A DNA stretch of 53,963 nucleotides from Pseudomonas sp. CBZ-4 (GTDB taxonomy: Bacteria; Pseudomonadota; Gammaproteobacteria; Pseudomonadales; Pseudomonadaceae): the NCBI RefSeq assembly GCF_000346755.1, contig NZ_ANNV01000131.1, positions 1 through 53,963 on the forward strand. The letters are read 5' to 3'. Shown one piece after another: positions 1 through 7,593 of the stretch; position 1 is the first letter of the stretch; each line of letters opens with the position of its first letter. Both the position numbers and the translations under genes were made by a program. A model generated the notes under the pieces. The model searched no databases. It had not been told where the DNA came from and saw nothing but the letters and a program-made list of their open reading frames with translations.

Positions 1-10
1 TGACCCACCG

Positions 11-35
11 CTATCGCAGGCAAGCCAGCTCCCAC
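11..35. repeat. REP arm, right half of a REPIN cut by the window edge
   Basis: The arm reads ATCGCAGGCAAGCC followed by AGCTCCCAC. The preceding bases TGACCCACCG match the loop-proximal bases of the full REPINs at 4024 and 12071, so the missing left arm should lie just outside the window. Confidence 0.85.
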
Positions 36-57
36 ACAAGCCAGCCCCCAATGGGCG

Positions 58-1146
58 CTATTGCGCGGCGGGCAACAGGAACCGCGCAATCACCGGCAAA
101 TGGTTGGAAATACGCAACGTATCGTCCTGCCGCACCCTGGCTTCCACCCGCTTGATGCGCGGGCTATAGAACAGATAATCAAGGGTGCGATCCGGGCCAT
201 CAATGCTCGGATCATTCGGAAAGTTCGTCAGCCATTTCTCCCGATCAATGCCACTGGATTGGCTGTTGCTCGGGATCATCGGGTATTTGTCCCACAGCAG
301 ATGCAGCTCGCTGTCCGGCGAATACTGCCCGCGTTTAGCCGCGTCCAGGCGTAGGAATTGCCCCAGCGGCAGCAGGTTGAAATCCCCGCCGATCAACCAG
401 GGTGTGCCCCGGCCTTCGAATTTATCCAGCAGCTTGAGGGTGGCTTGCACTTGCGCCTGCACCGCACTGCGCCCAGGTGCGTTGCCGTCCAGGCGGGTGT
501 TGAGGACGGCCAGTTGGCCACCGTCGCTCAGCGGCAGGTAAGTCAACAGCAGCGCCGGCTTGGGTTGGAACTGGCGGCTGAGGATATTGGCCTCGGGCGC
601 CGGCAATTGCAGGCGCTCGGCATGTTCGATCTGGTAGCGGCTGAGGGTCGCCAGCTTGCGGCCGACGCTGCCGAAGATGTGGCGGTCGGGGACGAAGTCG
701 GCTTTCCAGTCGAAGGCCTGGGCGCTGCAGGGGTAGAGGTCGACCAGGCGTTCCTGCAACAGGGCAAGCTGGTCCTGGTAGTGGGAGGGCTTGGCGTTTT
801 CGTCGAGTTCCTGCAACAACAGGAGGTCGGGTTGTTCGTCGCGGATCACCCGGGCCACTTCGTCGAGGCTGAACGCCATGTCTTCGACGGTGGGGCGCTC
901 GTCGGGGCCGCTGCCGTCGGCGGTGTCGTACCAGAAGACGTAGTTCTTGCCGGCCAGGTACTGCACGTTCCAGGTCATGACCTTGAGCGCCTGCCCCGGC
1001 AGCAGGGTCGGCGCACGCGGTGCCACGCAGCTGACGGGCAGGGTTTCCTTGGGTTCGGGGCGCCAGGTCAGGCTGTAGATCAGGGCAGTGAGCAGGCCTG
1101 CGCTGATCAGCAGGCCCAGCAGGGTGATGCGCAATAAACGGGTCAT
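58..1146 (-). CDS. Membrane-anchored endonuclease/exonuclease/phosphatase family protein
   Basis: The 362-residue product has the endonuclease/exonuclease/phosphatase (EEP) fold, whose members cleave phosphodiesters in nucleic acids or lipid and sugar phosphates. An N-terminal hydrophobic helix (about residues 5-26) suggests a membrane-anchored or exported catalytic domain. Visible family motifs are TWNVQ (Asn60), LLLLQELDEN (metal-binding Glu near 113), GGDFNLLP (about 254) and the C-terminal SNHLPV with the catalytic His. All key residues look intact. It lies 40 bases downstream of the YciC-like gene in the same orientation, so the two may be cotranscribed. The substrate cannot be read from the sequence. 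Confidence 0.85.
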   Translation of the reverse strand: MTRLLRITLLGLLISAGLLTALIYSLTWRPEPKETLPVSCVAPRAPTLLPGQALKVMTWNVQYLAGKNYVFWYDTADGSGPDERPTVEDMAFSLDEVARVIRDEQPDLLLLQELDENAKPSHYQDQLALLQERLVDLYPCSAQAFDWKADFVPDRHIFGSVGRKLATLSRYQIEHAERLQLPAPEANILSRQFQPKPALLLTYLPLSDGGQLAVLNTRLDGNAPGRSAVQAQVQATLKLLDKFEGRGTPWLIGGDFNLLPLGQFLRLDAAKRGQYSPDSELHLLWDKYPMIPSNSQSSGIDREKWLTNFPNDPSIDGPDRTLDYLFYSPRIKRVEARVRQDDTLRISNHLPVIARFLLPAAQ

Positions 1147-1186
1147 TGGCTCGGCTTATGGCGTTTCAGAGATGGCACGGAGCATA

Positions 1187-1849
1187 TCACCGCGCGTCGG
1201 CGTCGCCACCGATCAGCATGAATAAACGGAACAGCACCACGCTGGTGAACAGCTGCAGGAAGCTGTGGGCGCTGTCCATCACCAACCCCAGCAGCGGCGC
1301 GGGCGTTGGGTAGGCCGCGACACTGGCGCCCTTGAGCAGCCACAGCGGCGCCATCACGCACAGCAGGCACACGAGGATGCGCCAGAAATGCCCACGGGTC
1401 AGGCGCAAGCTTTCCTTCATCGCCTCCAGCGCCGACATGCCGCGCAGCACCAACAGGTACTCGGCAAACGCCAGCACCACCATCAGCCACAGCCCCGGCA
1501 GGAAATACAGCGATAACCCCAGCAGGATCAACAGCGTGCTCATGGCTGTCAGCAGGGCAAAGCGCGGCCACAGGGTCAGGGCCATGGCCCATACATCCTT
1601 GGTGCGCGGCGACTCGCCACGGGTGCGGGCGTCGAGAAACAGGATCAGGGCGCCGGTGTACAGCGGGTACACCAGCAACCCCACCACCACGCTGTAGCCG
1701 GGGAACGCATCCGCGCCCAGCGTGTGGTCGAGTACCTGTTGCAGCAGGGCTTCGAGGATCACCAGCGGCAGGCACAACTGGACGATGGCGCCGAGGTTGC
1801 CGAGGGTGAAACGAAAGGAGTCGCGCAGTACGTCTAACGGATTCATCAA
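1187..1849 (-). CDS. YciC-like integral membrane protein
   Basis: This 220-residue protein has about six strongly hydrophobic segments. The first follows a short amphipathic N-terminus (MNPLDVLRDSFRFTLGNL), a common beginning in the YciC/UPF0259 family of inner-membrane proteins of unknown function. The N-terminal motif, the length and the run of membrane helices are the only evidence; no catalytic motif is visible. It is the first gene of a probable two-gene leftward unit with the EEP protein and is divergent from the DUF2076 gene across a 177-base spacer. Confidence 0.7.
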   Translation of the reverse strand: MMNPLDVLRDSFRFTLGNLGAIVQLCLPLVILEALLQQVLDHTLGADAFPGYSVVVGLLVYPLYTGALILFLDARTRGESPRTKDVWAMALTLWPRFALLTAMSTLLILLGLSLYFLPGLWLMVVLAFAEYLLVLRGMSALEAMKESLRLTRGHFWRILVCLLCVMAPLWLLKGASVAAYPTPAPLLGLVMDSAHSFLQLFTSVVLFRLFMLIGGDADAR

Positions 1850-1974
1850 GTTCTTCGCAGGCCTGAAAGCAAGGGCAACACTTTAACCGATCGTGACCTT
1901 TGGCACGCAAACGTAAACCTTGCGTAAAGACCATTGAAACAACTCGTAACACCCCCATAACTAGATCGCACTCA

Positions 1975-1988
1975 GCCTGACGTCAGGC
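1975..1988. promoter_or_regulatory. Perfect 14-bp palindrome in a divergent intergenic region
   Basis: GCCTGACGTCAGGC is a perfect inverted repeat with no spacer, 38 bases before the DUF2076 start and about 125 bases before the divergent YciC-like start. There is no T-run, so it is not a classical terminator. It could be an operator or a leader hairpin; the binding factor is unknown. Confidence 0.35.
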
Positions 1989-2026
1989 GAGGCCACGATT
2001 TCTACCGGCAATCTAACGAGGTCGCC

Positions 2027-2764
2027 ATGAACAGCGAAGAGCAAACCCTGATCGATGGACTGTTTTCACGGTTGCAACAAGCCGAAACGGACTCAGCCCC
2101 CCGCGACGCCCTGGCCGAAGCGCGGATCAAGGAGCACATGACGCGCCAACCGGCGGCCGGGTACTACATGACCCAGTCGATCCTGGTGCAGGAACATGCG
2201 CTCAAGAGCCTCGACGCGCAGAACAAGCAGCAGGCGCAGCAGATCCAGCAGTTGCAGGAAGAGTTAGAGCGCGCCAAAGCCCAATCGGCACCCGCCGCAG
2301 CGCCGAGCAGCGGTGGCTTCCTGTCGAGCATCTTTGGTGGCGGCGGTTCTCGTGAACAGCCACCGGCGCAGAGCGCGGCGCCATCGTCGGGTGGCTGGCG
2401 TGAACCGGCACGGCCGTCGTTCAGCCAACCGCCGGCGCCGCAGCAAAGTTATCAACAGCCTCCCGCCGCCGCGCCGGTGGGCAGCGGCTTCCTCGGTGGC
2501 GCGATGAAAACCGCGGCCGGTGTGGCCGGTGGTGTGTTGCTGGCCGAAGGCATCAGCAGCCTGTTCCATCACAACCAGCAGCCGCAGGTGGTGGAAGAGA
2601 TCATCGAACAGCCGGCACCGGCCAGCGATCAAGGCGGCTGGGGTAATGACGACCAGAAGTTTGCCGGCAACGACAACTGGGGCAGCAACAACTCGGACAG
2701 CTTTGCCGACAGCGATTATTCCGACGATTCCTCCTCCTTTGGCGACGACGATTCCTTCGTCTGA
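2027..2764 (+). CDS. DUF2076 domain-containing protein
   Basis: The 245-residue product begins with the conserved DUF2076 start (MNSEEQTLIDGLFSRLQQAE) and a helical N-terminal region (about 1-85), including a coiled-coil-like QAQQIQQLQEELERAK stretch. A Pro/Gln/Ser-rich linker with Gly clusters follows, then a hydrophobic GAMKTAAGVAGGVLLAEG segment (about 157-175). The C-terminal tail is very acidic and rich in Asn, Asp and Ser, ending SFGDDDSFV. The family has been described as periplasmic ligand-binding or sensor-like, but no function is firmly known and I see no cleavable signal peptide. An SD-like AACGAGG lies just upstream. It appears monocistronic. Confidence 0.85.
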   Translation: MNSEEQTLIDGLFSRLQQAETDSAPRDALAEARIKEHMTRQPAAGYYMTQSILVQEHALKSLDAQNKQQAQQIQQLQEELERAKAQSAPAAAPSSGGFLSSIFGGGGSREQPPAQSAAPSSGGWREPARPSFSQPPAPQQSYQQPPAAAPVGSGFLGGAMKTAAGVAGGVLLAEGISSLFHHNQQPQVVEEIIEQPAPASDQGGWGNDDQKFAGNDNWGSNNSDSFADSDYSDDSSSFGDDDSFV

Positions 2765-2892
2765 CACTCCCAAGCCCGGTGCGCTTCGTCGCCCCGGGCT
2801 GATTTTTCTCGGAAACGCCCCCATGGCTGGCATACTGGCGCCTTTGCGGGCGTGCGCGTCCGGCATCCAAGTGGCTGTCATGGGGAAGTGCG

Positions 2893-3369
2893 GTGAAGAA
2901 AATTGCAGTGTTCGCCGATGTACAAAACCTCTACTACACCGTGCGCCAAGCGTATGGCTGCCACTTCAACTACGCTGCCCTGTGGGCTGACATCAGTTCA
3001 CGCGGGCAGATCGTCGAGGCGTACGCCTATGCCATCGACCGGGGCGACAGCAAGCAGCAGCAATTCCAGCAGATCCTGCGCAACCTGGGCTTCACGGTAA
3101 AACTCAAGCCGTATATCCAGCGCAGCGACGGCTCGGCCAAGGGCGACTGGGACGTGGGCATCACCCTCGACATCATGGACGCCGCCGACCACGTCGACGA
3201 AATCGTCCTGGCCTCCGGCGACGGTGATTTCGACATGCTGCTCGAGCGCATCATCCACAAGCATGGCGTTGAAGCCGTGGCCTACGGCGTACCGGGGCTG
3301 ACGGCCAATTCGCTGATACGCGCTGCCAGCCGCTACGTGCCGATCGAAGGCGCGTTGCTGCTCAAATAA
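2893..3369 (+). CDS. NYN domain protein (LabA/DUF88-like predicted nuclease)
   Basis: The 158-residue protein carries a PIN-like NYN domain. Acidic metal-site motifs are visible: DVQNLYY (Asp9), DWDVGITLDIMD (about 88-99) and LASGDGDFDMLL (about 109-120). NYN/LabA-type proteins are predicted metal-dependent RNases, a family inference. The start is GTG, preceded by GGGGAAG at close spacing; no upstream ATG in frame is better placed. It is followed after 25 bases by a DEDDh exonuclease on the same strand, so two nuclease-like genes probably share a transcript. Confidence 0.85.
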   Translation: MKKIAVFADVQNLYYTVRQAYGCHFNYAALWADISSRGQIVEAYAYAIDRGDSKQQQFQQILRNLGFTVKLKPYIQRSDGSAKGDWDVGITLDIMDAADHVDEIVLASGDGDFDMLLERIIHKHGVEAVAYGVPGLTANSLIRAASRYVPIEGALLLK

Positions 3370-3394
3370 ATGGTTAGACGGAGTTGGAACAGGT

Positions 3395-4006
3395 TTGGAA
3401 CGTATAGCGGTCATCGACTTTGAAACCACCGGCATCAGCCCCAGCAGCCAGTGCCGCGCCACGGAAATCGCCGTGGTCATCCTCGAGCGCGGCCAGATCG
3501 TGGACCGCTACCAGAGCCTGATGAAAACCGGCGTGCACGTGCCCGCGTTCATCGAACAACTCACTGGCATCAGCAACGCCATGCTGCGCAGCGCGCCACC
3601 GGCGGAGCGGGTGATGAACGAGGTCAACGAGTTCGTCGGCACCACGCCGCTGCTGGCGCACAACGCCGCGTTTGACCAGAAGTTCTGGGACTTTGAGCTG
3701 GGCTTGATCCGCCGTACCCGTTTGCAGAAGTTTGCCTGCTCGTTGCTGCTGGCGCGACGGTTGATGCCTGCGGCGCCGAACCACAAGCTCGGCACGTTGA
3801 ACACCTTTGCCCAACTGCCCCACACAGGCAAGGCTCACCGGGCGATGGCGGATGCGGAGATGGCGGCGAACCTGACGGCGCATCTGGCGCAGGAGTTGCG
3901 CGGTACCCACGGTTTGCGCGAATTGTCCCACGACCTGCTGTGCAGCTTGCAGAAAGTCCCTGCGGCAAAAATCACCGAACACCTGAAGAAACATCGCGGG
4001 TTTTAA
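3395..4006 (+). CDS. DEDDh 3'-5' exonuclease (DNA polymerase III epsilon-like)
   Basis: The 203-residue protein shows the DEDDh exonuclease signature in order: DFETTG (ExoI, about residues 8-13), HNAAFDQKF (ExoII, about 88-96) and HRAMADAEM (ExoIII, with catalytic His and Asp, about 147-155). It should degrade DNA or RNA from the 3' end with two metal ions. It is much like a stand-alone epsilon exonuclease domain and lacks a polymerase-binding tail. The start is TTG after GAGTTGGAACAGG, the first codon that gives the family N-terminus MERIAVIDFETTG. It is tightly linked to the upstream NYN gene. Confidence 0.88.
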   Translation: MERIAVIDFETTGISPSSQCRATEIAVVILERGQIVDRYQSLMKTGVHVPAFIEQLTGISNAMLRSAPPAERVMNEVNEFVGTTPLLAHNAAFDQKFWDFELGLIRRTRLQKFACSLLLARRLMPAAPNHKLGTLNTFAQLPHTGKAHRAMADAEMAANLTAHLAQELRGTHGLRELSHDLLCSLQKVPAAKITEHLKKHRGF

Positions 4007-4020
4007 CCCCACCACATTCC

Positions 4021-4114
4021 CCTGTGGGAGCGGGCTTGCCCGCGATGACGGTGTGTCAGGCAGTGCAAATGCTGGCTGACCCACCGCCATCGCAGGCAAG
4101 CCCGCTCCCACAGG
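4021..4114. repeat. REPIN (two inverted REP arms)
   Basis: The left arm GTGGGAGCGGGCTTGCCCGCGAT (4024-4046) and the right arm ending GCCCGCTCCCAC (4089-4111) flank a loop of about 42 bases. The arms are mixed types: the left uses CGGGC/GCCCG and the right has ATCGCAGGC. It lies just downstream of the exonuclease stop and may limit read-through. Confidence 0.9.
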
Positions 4115-4234
4115 GGTTATGTGTCGTTCATCGGGACTGTGTGCAGTCCAGCGCCTGATCCACGACCACTTTCGCCATCTCCACCAAATCTGGTATCTGT
4201 TTCGATATTGGAAGAGGGCAAGGAGATTGGCGAA

Positions 4235-4483
4235 ATGAGGGCTCAGATCAGCGAAAGGGTCATTCAATTGTTCGTTGAAATAATTGGCTTTATCGACCGT
4301 AGCCAAGTGTCGGAGCAAACGGACTTCATCCATGACTTCAAGATCATCGATGACGACCTGACCTGTTTCATCATGCAGATCAAGTGGCAATTCAACCTGC
4401 GTGCGACTCAGGAAGATTGGGATCACATCACCACGATCAAGCAGGTTGTCGATCTGATTAAACAGCGCTCAAGTCCGCTGTGA
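4235..4483 (+). CDS. Acyl-carrier-protein-like small protein lacking the phosphopantetheine serine
   Basis: The 82-residue product aligns by eye with acyl carrier proteins: an N-terminal ISERVIQLFVEIIGF helix, DFIHDF before helix 2, and a C-terminal DHITTIKQVVDLI helix that closely matches EKITTVQAAIDYI of E. coli AcpP. At the DSL attachment site it reads IIDDDL, so the serine that takes phosphopantetheine is Asp39. It therefore probably cannot carry acyl groups in the normal way; DUF1493-type ACP-like proteins show a similar pattern. The ATG at 4235 has AAGGAG nine bases upstream and is preferred over ATG 4121, which lies just after the REPIN and lacks an SD. Confidence 0.7.
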   Translation: MRAQISERVIQLFVEIIGFIDRSQVSEQTDFIHDFKIIDDDLTCFIMQIKWQFNLRATQEDWDHITTIKQVVDLIKQRSSPL

Positions 4484-4495
4484 GGCAACTGACGC

Positions 4496-4566
4496 CATCG
4501 CGGGCAAGCCCGGCTCCCACAGTGGAATGCATTCCAACTGTGGGAGCTGGCTTGCCTGCGATAGCG
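4496..4566. repeat. REP pair in inverted (tail-to-tail) order
   Basis: Here the ATCGC...CTCCCAC arm (4497-4520, with one extra G giving CCCGGCTCCCAC) comes first and the GTGGGAGCTGGCTTGCCTGCGATAGC arm (4540-4565) second, the reverse of the usual REPIN order. It sits between two convergent genes and overlaps the space right after the ACP-like stop. Confidence 0.85.
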
Positions 4567-4571
4567 ATCGT

Positions 4572-5033
4572 TCAGCCACCACTTTTCCCATTGCTCTCCA
4601 ACTGCGCCAACGGCACCCGCCGCTCTATCGCACTCGACAAAATAATCGACGTCTTGCTGAAGCCAAACTTGGCGACCCGGTTGATCAAATTTTCAAGCTC
4701 CGGCATCGAGCCCACAGCCGCCTGCATGATCACGCACGGATCACCCGTCACCCGATGGCATTCGGTCAGCTCGGGGATTTCCGCCAGGGCGTCGTACACC
4801 TTCTGGCTGCCGTGGTTGGTCAAGCGCAGCTCAATGACACACTGGATCGGCAAACCGACCTTGGACAGATCCACCTTGGCCTGATACCCCGTGATCACCC
4901 CGCTGGCCTCCAACTTGGCCACCCGTTCCGCCACGGCCGGTGCCGAGAGGTTCACCGTGCGTGCCAGCTGGGCGTAGGACGCACGGCCGTCTTCGAGCAA
5001 GGCGCTGAGGAGCATGCGGTCGTATTTGTCCAT
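4572..5033 (-). CDS. Lrp/AsnC family transcriptional regulator
   Basis: The 153-residue protein has an N-terminal winged helix-turn-helix (about 1-60; MDKYDRMLLSALLEDGRASY, then LARTVNLSAPAVAERVAKLE as recognition region) and a C-terminal RAM/AsnC effector domain with VTGDPCVIMQAAV. Such regulators sense amino acids or related small molecules and often control a divergent exporter. The EamA transporter gene starts 160 bases away on the opposite strand, which makes it the natural target. I chose the ATG of MDKYDR, since the upstream ATG only adds 12 non-conserved residues. Confidence 0.9.
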   Translation of the reverse strand: MDKYDRMLLSALLEDGRASYAQLARTVNLSAPAVAERVAKLEASGVITGYQAKVDLSKVGLPIQCVIELRLTNHGSQKVYDALAEIPELTECHRVTGDPCVIMQAAVGSMPELENLINRVAKFGFSKTSIILSSAIERRVPLAQLESNGKSGG

Positions 5034-5193
5034 GATAAGGCTCCAGTTGCGTGTGGCTTTCGAAAGCATGGGTTATAGCCTTCATAACCATGCTTTGAAA
5101 AGTGTATGGGCGGTTTAAACAGGTTTTGTAACTTATGTTTAAGGGCCTGCCTTTTTAGAATAAGCATCCCATCTCCTGCCATAGAGCCACCCA

Positions 5194-6090
5194 ATGCCTG
5201 GCCCAAGTCGCTTTCCCTTACCGTTGATCGCTGCCTTTTTTGCGTTGTATGTGATCTGGGGTTCCACCTACCTGGTGATCCGTATCGGCGTGGAGTACTG
5301 GCCGCCGCTGATGCTCGGCGGGATTCGCTTTTTGGCGGCGGGGGCGGTGATGTATGGCTATCTGCGCTGGCGCGGGGTGCCGGCGCCGACGTGGGAGCAG
5401 TGGAAGGCGTGCGCGAAGATCGGGATTTTGCTGCTGACCTTCGGCAACGGCGCGGTGACGTTGGCCGAGCATTCCGGGGTGTCGTCCGGGGTGGCCGCGC
5501 TGGCGGTGGCGACGGTGCCGTTGTTTACCTTGCTCTGTGGATATTTCTGGGGTGCACGTAATACTCGTCTGGAATGGGCGGGTGTGATCCTGGGGATCGC
5601 CGGCATTGCCATGCTCAACATGGGCAGCACCTTGCAATCGAGCCCGATGGGCGCAGCTTTGTTGCTGTTCGCGGCCGCTTCGTGGGCGTTCGGTTCGGTG
5701 TGGAGCCGCCGCTTGCCATTGCCCCAGGGCGCGATGGCCAGTGCGGCGGAGATGCTGGTGGCGGGCGTGACACTGTTGATCGGCAGCGCGCTGACCGGTG
5801 AACGCCTGCAAGCCATGCCGCCGCTTGAAGGCTGGCTGGCCCTGGCGTACCTGGCCGTGTTCGGTTCGATCATCGCCTTCAACGCCTATATGTACCTGCT
5901 CAAGCATGTGCGTCCGGCAGCGGCGACCAGTTACGCCTATGTGAACCCAGCGGTGGCGGTGTTGCTCGGGATCGTATTCGTCGGCGAAACCATCGGCATG
6001 GAAGAAGCCCTGGCGATGCTGGTGATCATCAGCGCGGTCCTGCTGATCAGCCTGCCCCAGTGGCGCAAGCCCAAGCCCGAAATAAGGTAA
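5194..6090 (+). CDS. EamA family DMT exporter, YedA-like
   Basis: The 298-residue membrane protein has about ten hydrophobic helices in two EamA repeats (about 8-140 and 152-288). The first begins PLIAAFFALYVIWGSTYLVIRIG, typical of YedA/RhtA-like exporters in the drug/metabolite transporter superfamily. Family members export amino acids or metabolites through the inner membrane; the substrate here is unknown. The divergent Lrp-type regulator suggests amino-acid-responsive control. The C-terminus is short and basic (WRKPKPEIR). Confidence 0.88.
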   Translation: MPGPSRFPLPLIAAFFALYVIWGSTYLVIRIGVEYWPPLMLGGIRFLAAGAVMYGYLRWRGVPAPTWEQWKACAKIGILLLTFGNGAVTLAEHSGVSSGVAALAVATVPLFTLLCGYFWGARNTRLEWAGVILGIAGIAMLNMGSTLQSSPMGAALLLFAAASWAFGSVWSRRLPLPQGAMASAAEMLVAGVTLLIGSALTGERLQAMPPLEGWLALAYLAVFGSIIAFNAYMYLLKHVRPAAATSYAYVNPAVAVLLGIVFVGETIGMEEALAMLVIISAVLLISLPQWRKPKPEIR

Positions 6091-6137
6091 ACTGCGGCGC
6101 ATTGCGTGCTTGCGCTGAATTTTCCTACGGTAACTAC

Positions 6138-7472
6138 ATGACTTTCGCCTCCCTTGGCCTGATCGAACCCTTGCTGCGCGCCCTTGAGACGCTTGGCTAC
6201 CAGACCCCGACGCCGGTGCAGGCGCAAGCCATTCCGGCGGTGCTGGCCGGTCGCGACCTGATGGCTGCGGCCCAGACCGGTACCGGCAAGACCGCCGGTT
6301 TCGCCTTGCCGTTGCTGCAACTGCTGACCATGGAAGGGCCGAAAGTCGCCGCCAACTCGGCGCGTGCACTGATCCTGTGCCCGACCCGCGAGCTGGCCGA
6401 GCAGGTCCACGCCAGCGTCGCCGAGTACGCGCAAAACCTGCCGCTGACCACTTACGCGGTATACGGCGGCGTGAGCATCAACCCGCAGATGATGAAGCTG
6501 CGCAAGGGCGTCGACATTCTGGTCGCCACCCCTGGCCGCCTGATCGACCTGTTCCGCCAGAACGCGCTGAAGCTCAACCAGCTGCAAACCCTGGTGCTGG
6601 ACGAAGCCGACCGCATGCTTGACCTGGGCTTCTCCGAAGAGCTGGCGAACATCTACCGCATGCTGCCGAAAAAGCGTCAGACCCTGCTGTTCTCCGCGAC
6701 GTTCTCCGATGACATCCGCCTGCTCGCCGGGCAGATGCTCAACGACCCGCTGAGCATCGAAGTCAGCCCGCGCAACGTTGCTGCCAACACCGTGAAACAG
6801 TGGGTGGTGCCGGTGGACAAGAAGCGCAAGCCAGAGCTGTTTGTGCACCTGATGCGCAAGGGCCGCTGGAAGCAGGTGCTGGTGTTCGCCAAGACCCGTA
6901 ACGGCGTGGATGCGCTGGTGGACAAGTTGCAGGGCCTGGGCATCAACGCCGATGGCATCCATGGCGACAAACCCCAAGCCACGCGCCAACGCGCGCTGGA
7001 CCGCTTCAAGTCGAGCGACGTGCAGATCCTGGTGGCCACCGACGTGGCGGCCCGTGGCCTGGATATCGAAGACCTGCCGCTGGTGGTCAACTTCGACCTG
7101 CCGATCGTGGCTGAGGACTACATCCACCGCATCGGCCGGACCGGTCGTGCGGGCAACACCGGTGAGGCGATTTCCCTGGTGTGTGCCGATGAAGTGAACA
7201 TGCTGTCGGCCATCGAGATGCTCACGCGTCAGACGTTGACCCGCAAGATGGAGCCGGACTTCGAACCGGAGCACCGCGTGCCGGACACCGATGCCAGCGG
7301 GCAGGTGGTGAAGAAGCCGAAAAAACCGAAGAAGCCTAAAACGTCGGGTGGTGGCGGCAAGCGCAACCTGGGCAAGTGGGTGGACAGCGGTGAAGTGGCA
7401 CCGTCGGAGCCTTCGATCAAGCCGGTACGCAAGGTGCCGGTGTTTAATACCGGGCCGCGTAAGAAGAAGTGA
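6138..7472 (+). CDS. DEAD-box ATP-dependent RNA helicase (RhlE-like)
   Basis: The 444-residue protein carries the DEAD-box motifs in order: Q motif GYQTPTPVQ (about 20-28), AQTGTGKT (Walker A, about 46-53), PTRELAEQ, DEAD, SAT, and HRIGRTGRAG near 335. It unwinds short RNA duplexes using ATP, in roles such as ribosome assembly or mRNA decay. The C-terminal tail is lysine-rich (KKPKKPKKPK) and basic, probably for RNA binding. I placed the start at ATG 6138 because MTFASLGL is the family N-terminus; an earlier in-frame ATG overlaps the eamA stop. Confidence 0.92.
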   Translation: MTFASLGLIEPLLRALETLGYQTPTPVQAQAIPAVLAGRDLMAAAQTGTGKTAGFALPLLQLLTMEGPKVAANSARALILCPTRELAEQVHASVAEYAQNLPLTTYAVYGGVSINPQMMKLRKGVDILVATPGRLIDLFRQNALKLNQLQTLVLDEADRMLDLGFSEELANIYRMLPKKRQTLLFSATFSDDIRLLAGQMLNDPLSIEVSPRNVAANTVKQWVVPVDKKRKPELFVHLMRKGRWKQVLVFAKTRNGVDALVDKLQGLGINADGIHGDKPQATRQRALDRFKSSDVQILVATDVAARGLDIEDLPLVVNFDLPIVAEDYIHRIGRTGRAGNTGEAISLVCADEVNMLSAIEMLTRQTLTRKMEPDFEPEHRVPDTDASGQVVKKPKKPKKPKTSGGGGKRNLGKWVDSGEVAPSEPSIKPVRKVPVFNTGPRKKK

Positions 7473-7495
7473 TTTTGCGCTGTAGCTGATGGCCT

Positions 7496-7572
7496 CATCG
7501 CAGGCAAGCCAGCTCCCACATTTTGATGTGTGAACACCGTCAAATGTGGGAGCTGGCTTGCCAGCGATAGCG
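7496..7572. repeat. REP pair in inverted order between convergent genes
   Basis: The ATCGCAGGCAAGCCAGCTCCCAC arm (7498-7519) precedes GTGGGAGCTGGCTTGCCAGCGATAGC (about 7546-7571). The second arm has CCAGC where other copies have CCTGC. It fills the gap between the helicase stop and the convergent flavoprotein stop. Confidence 0.85.
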
Positions 7573-7593
7573 GCATCGAATCCACCACTAATC

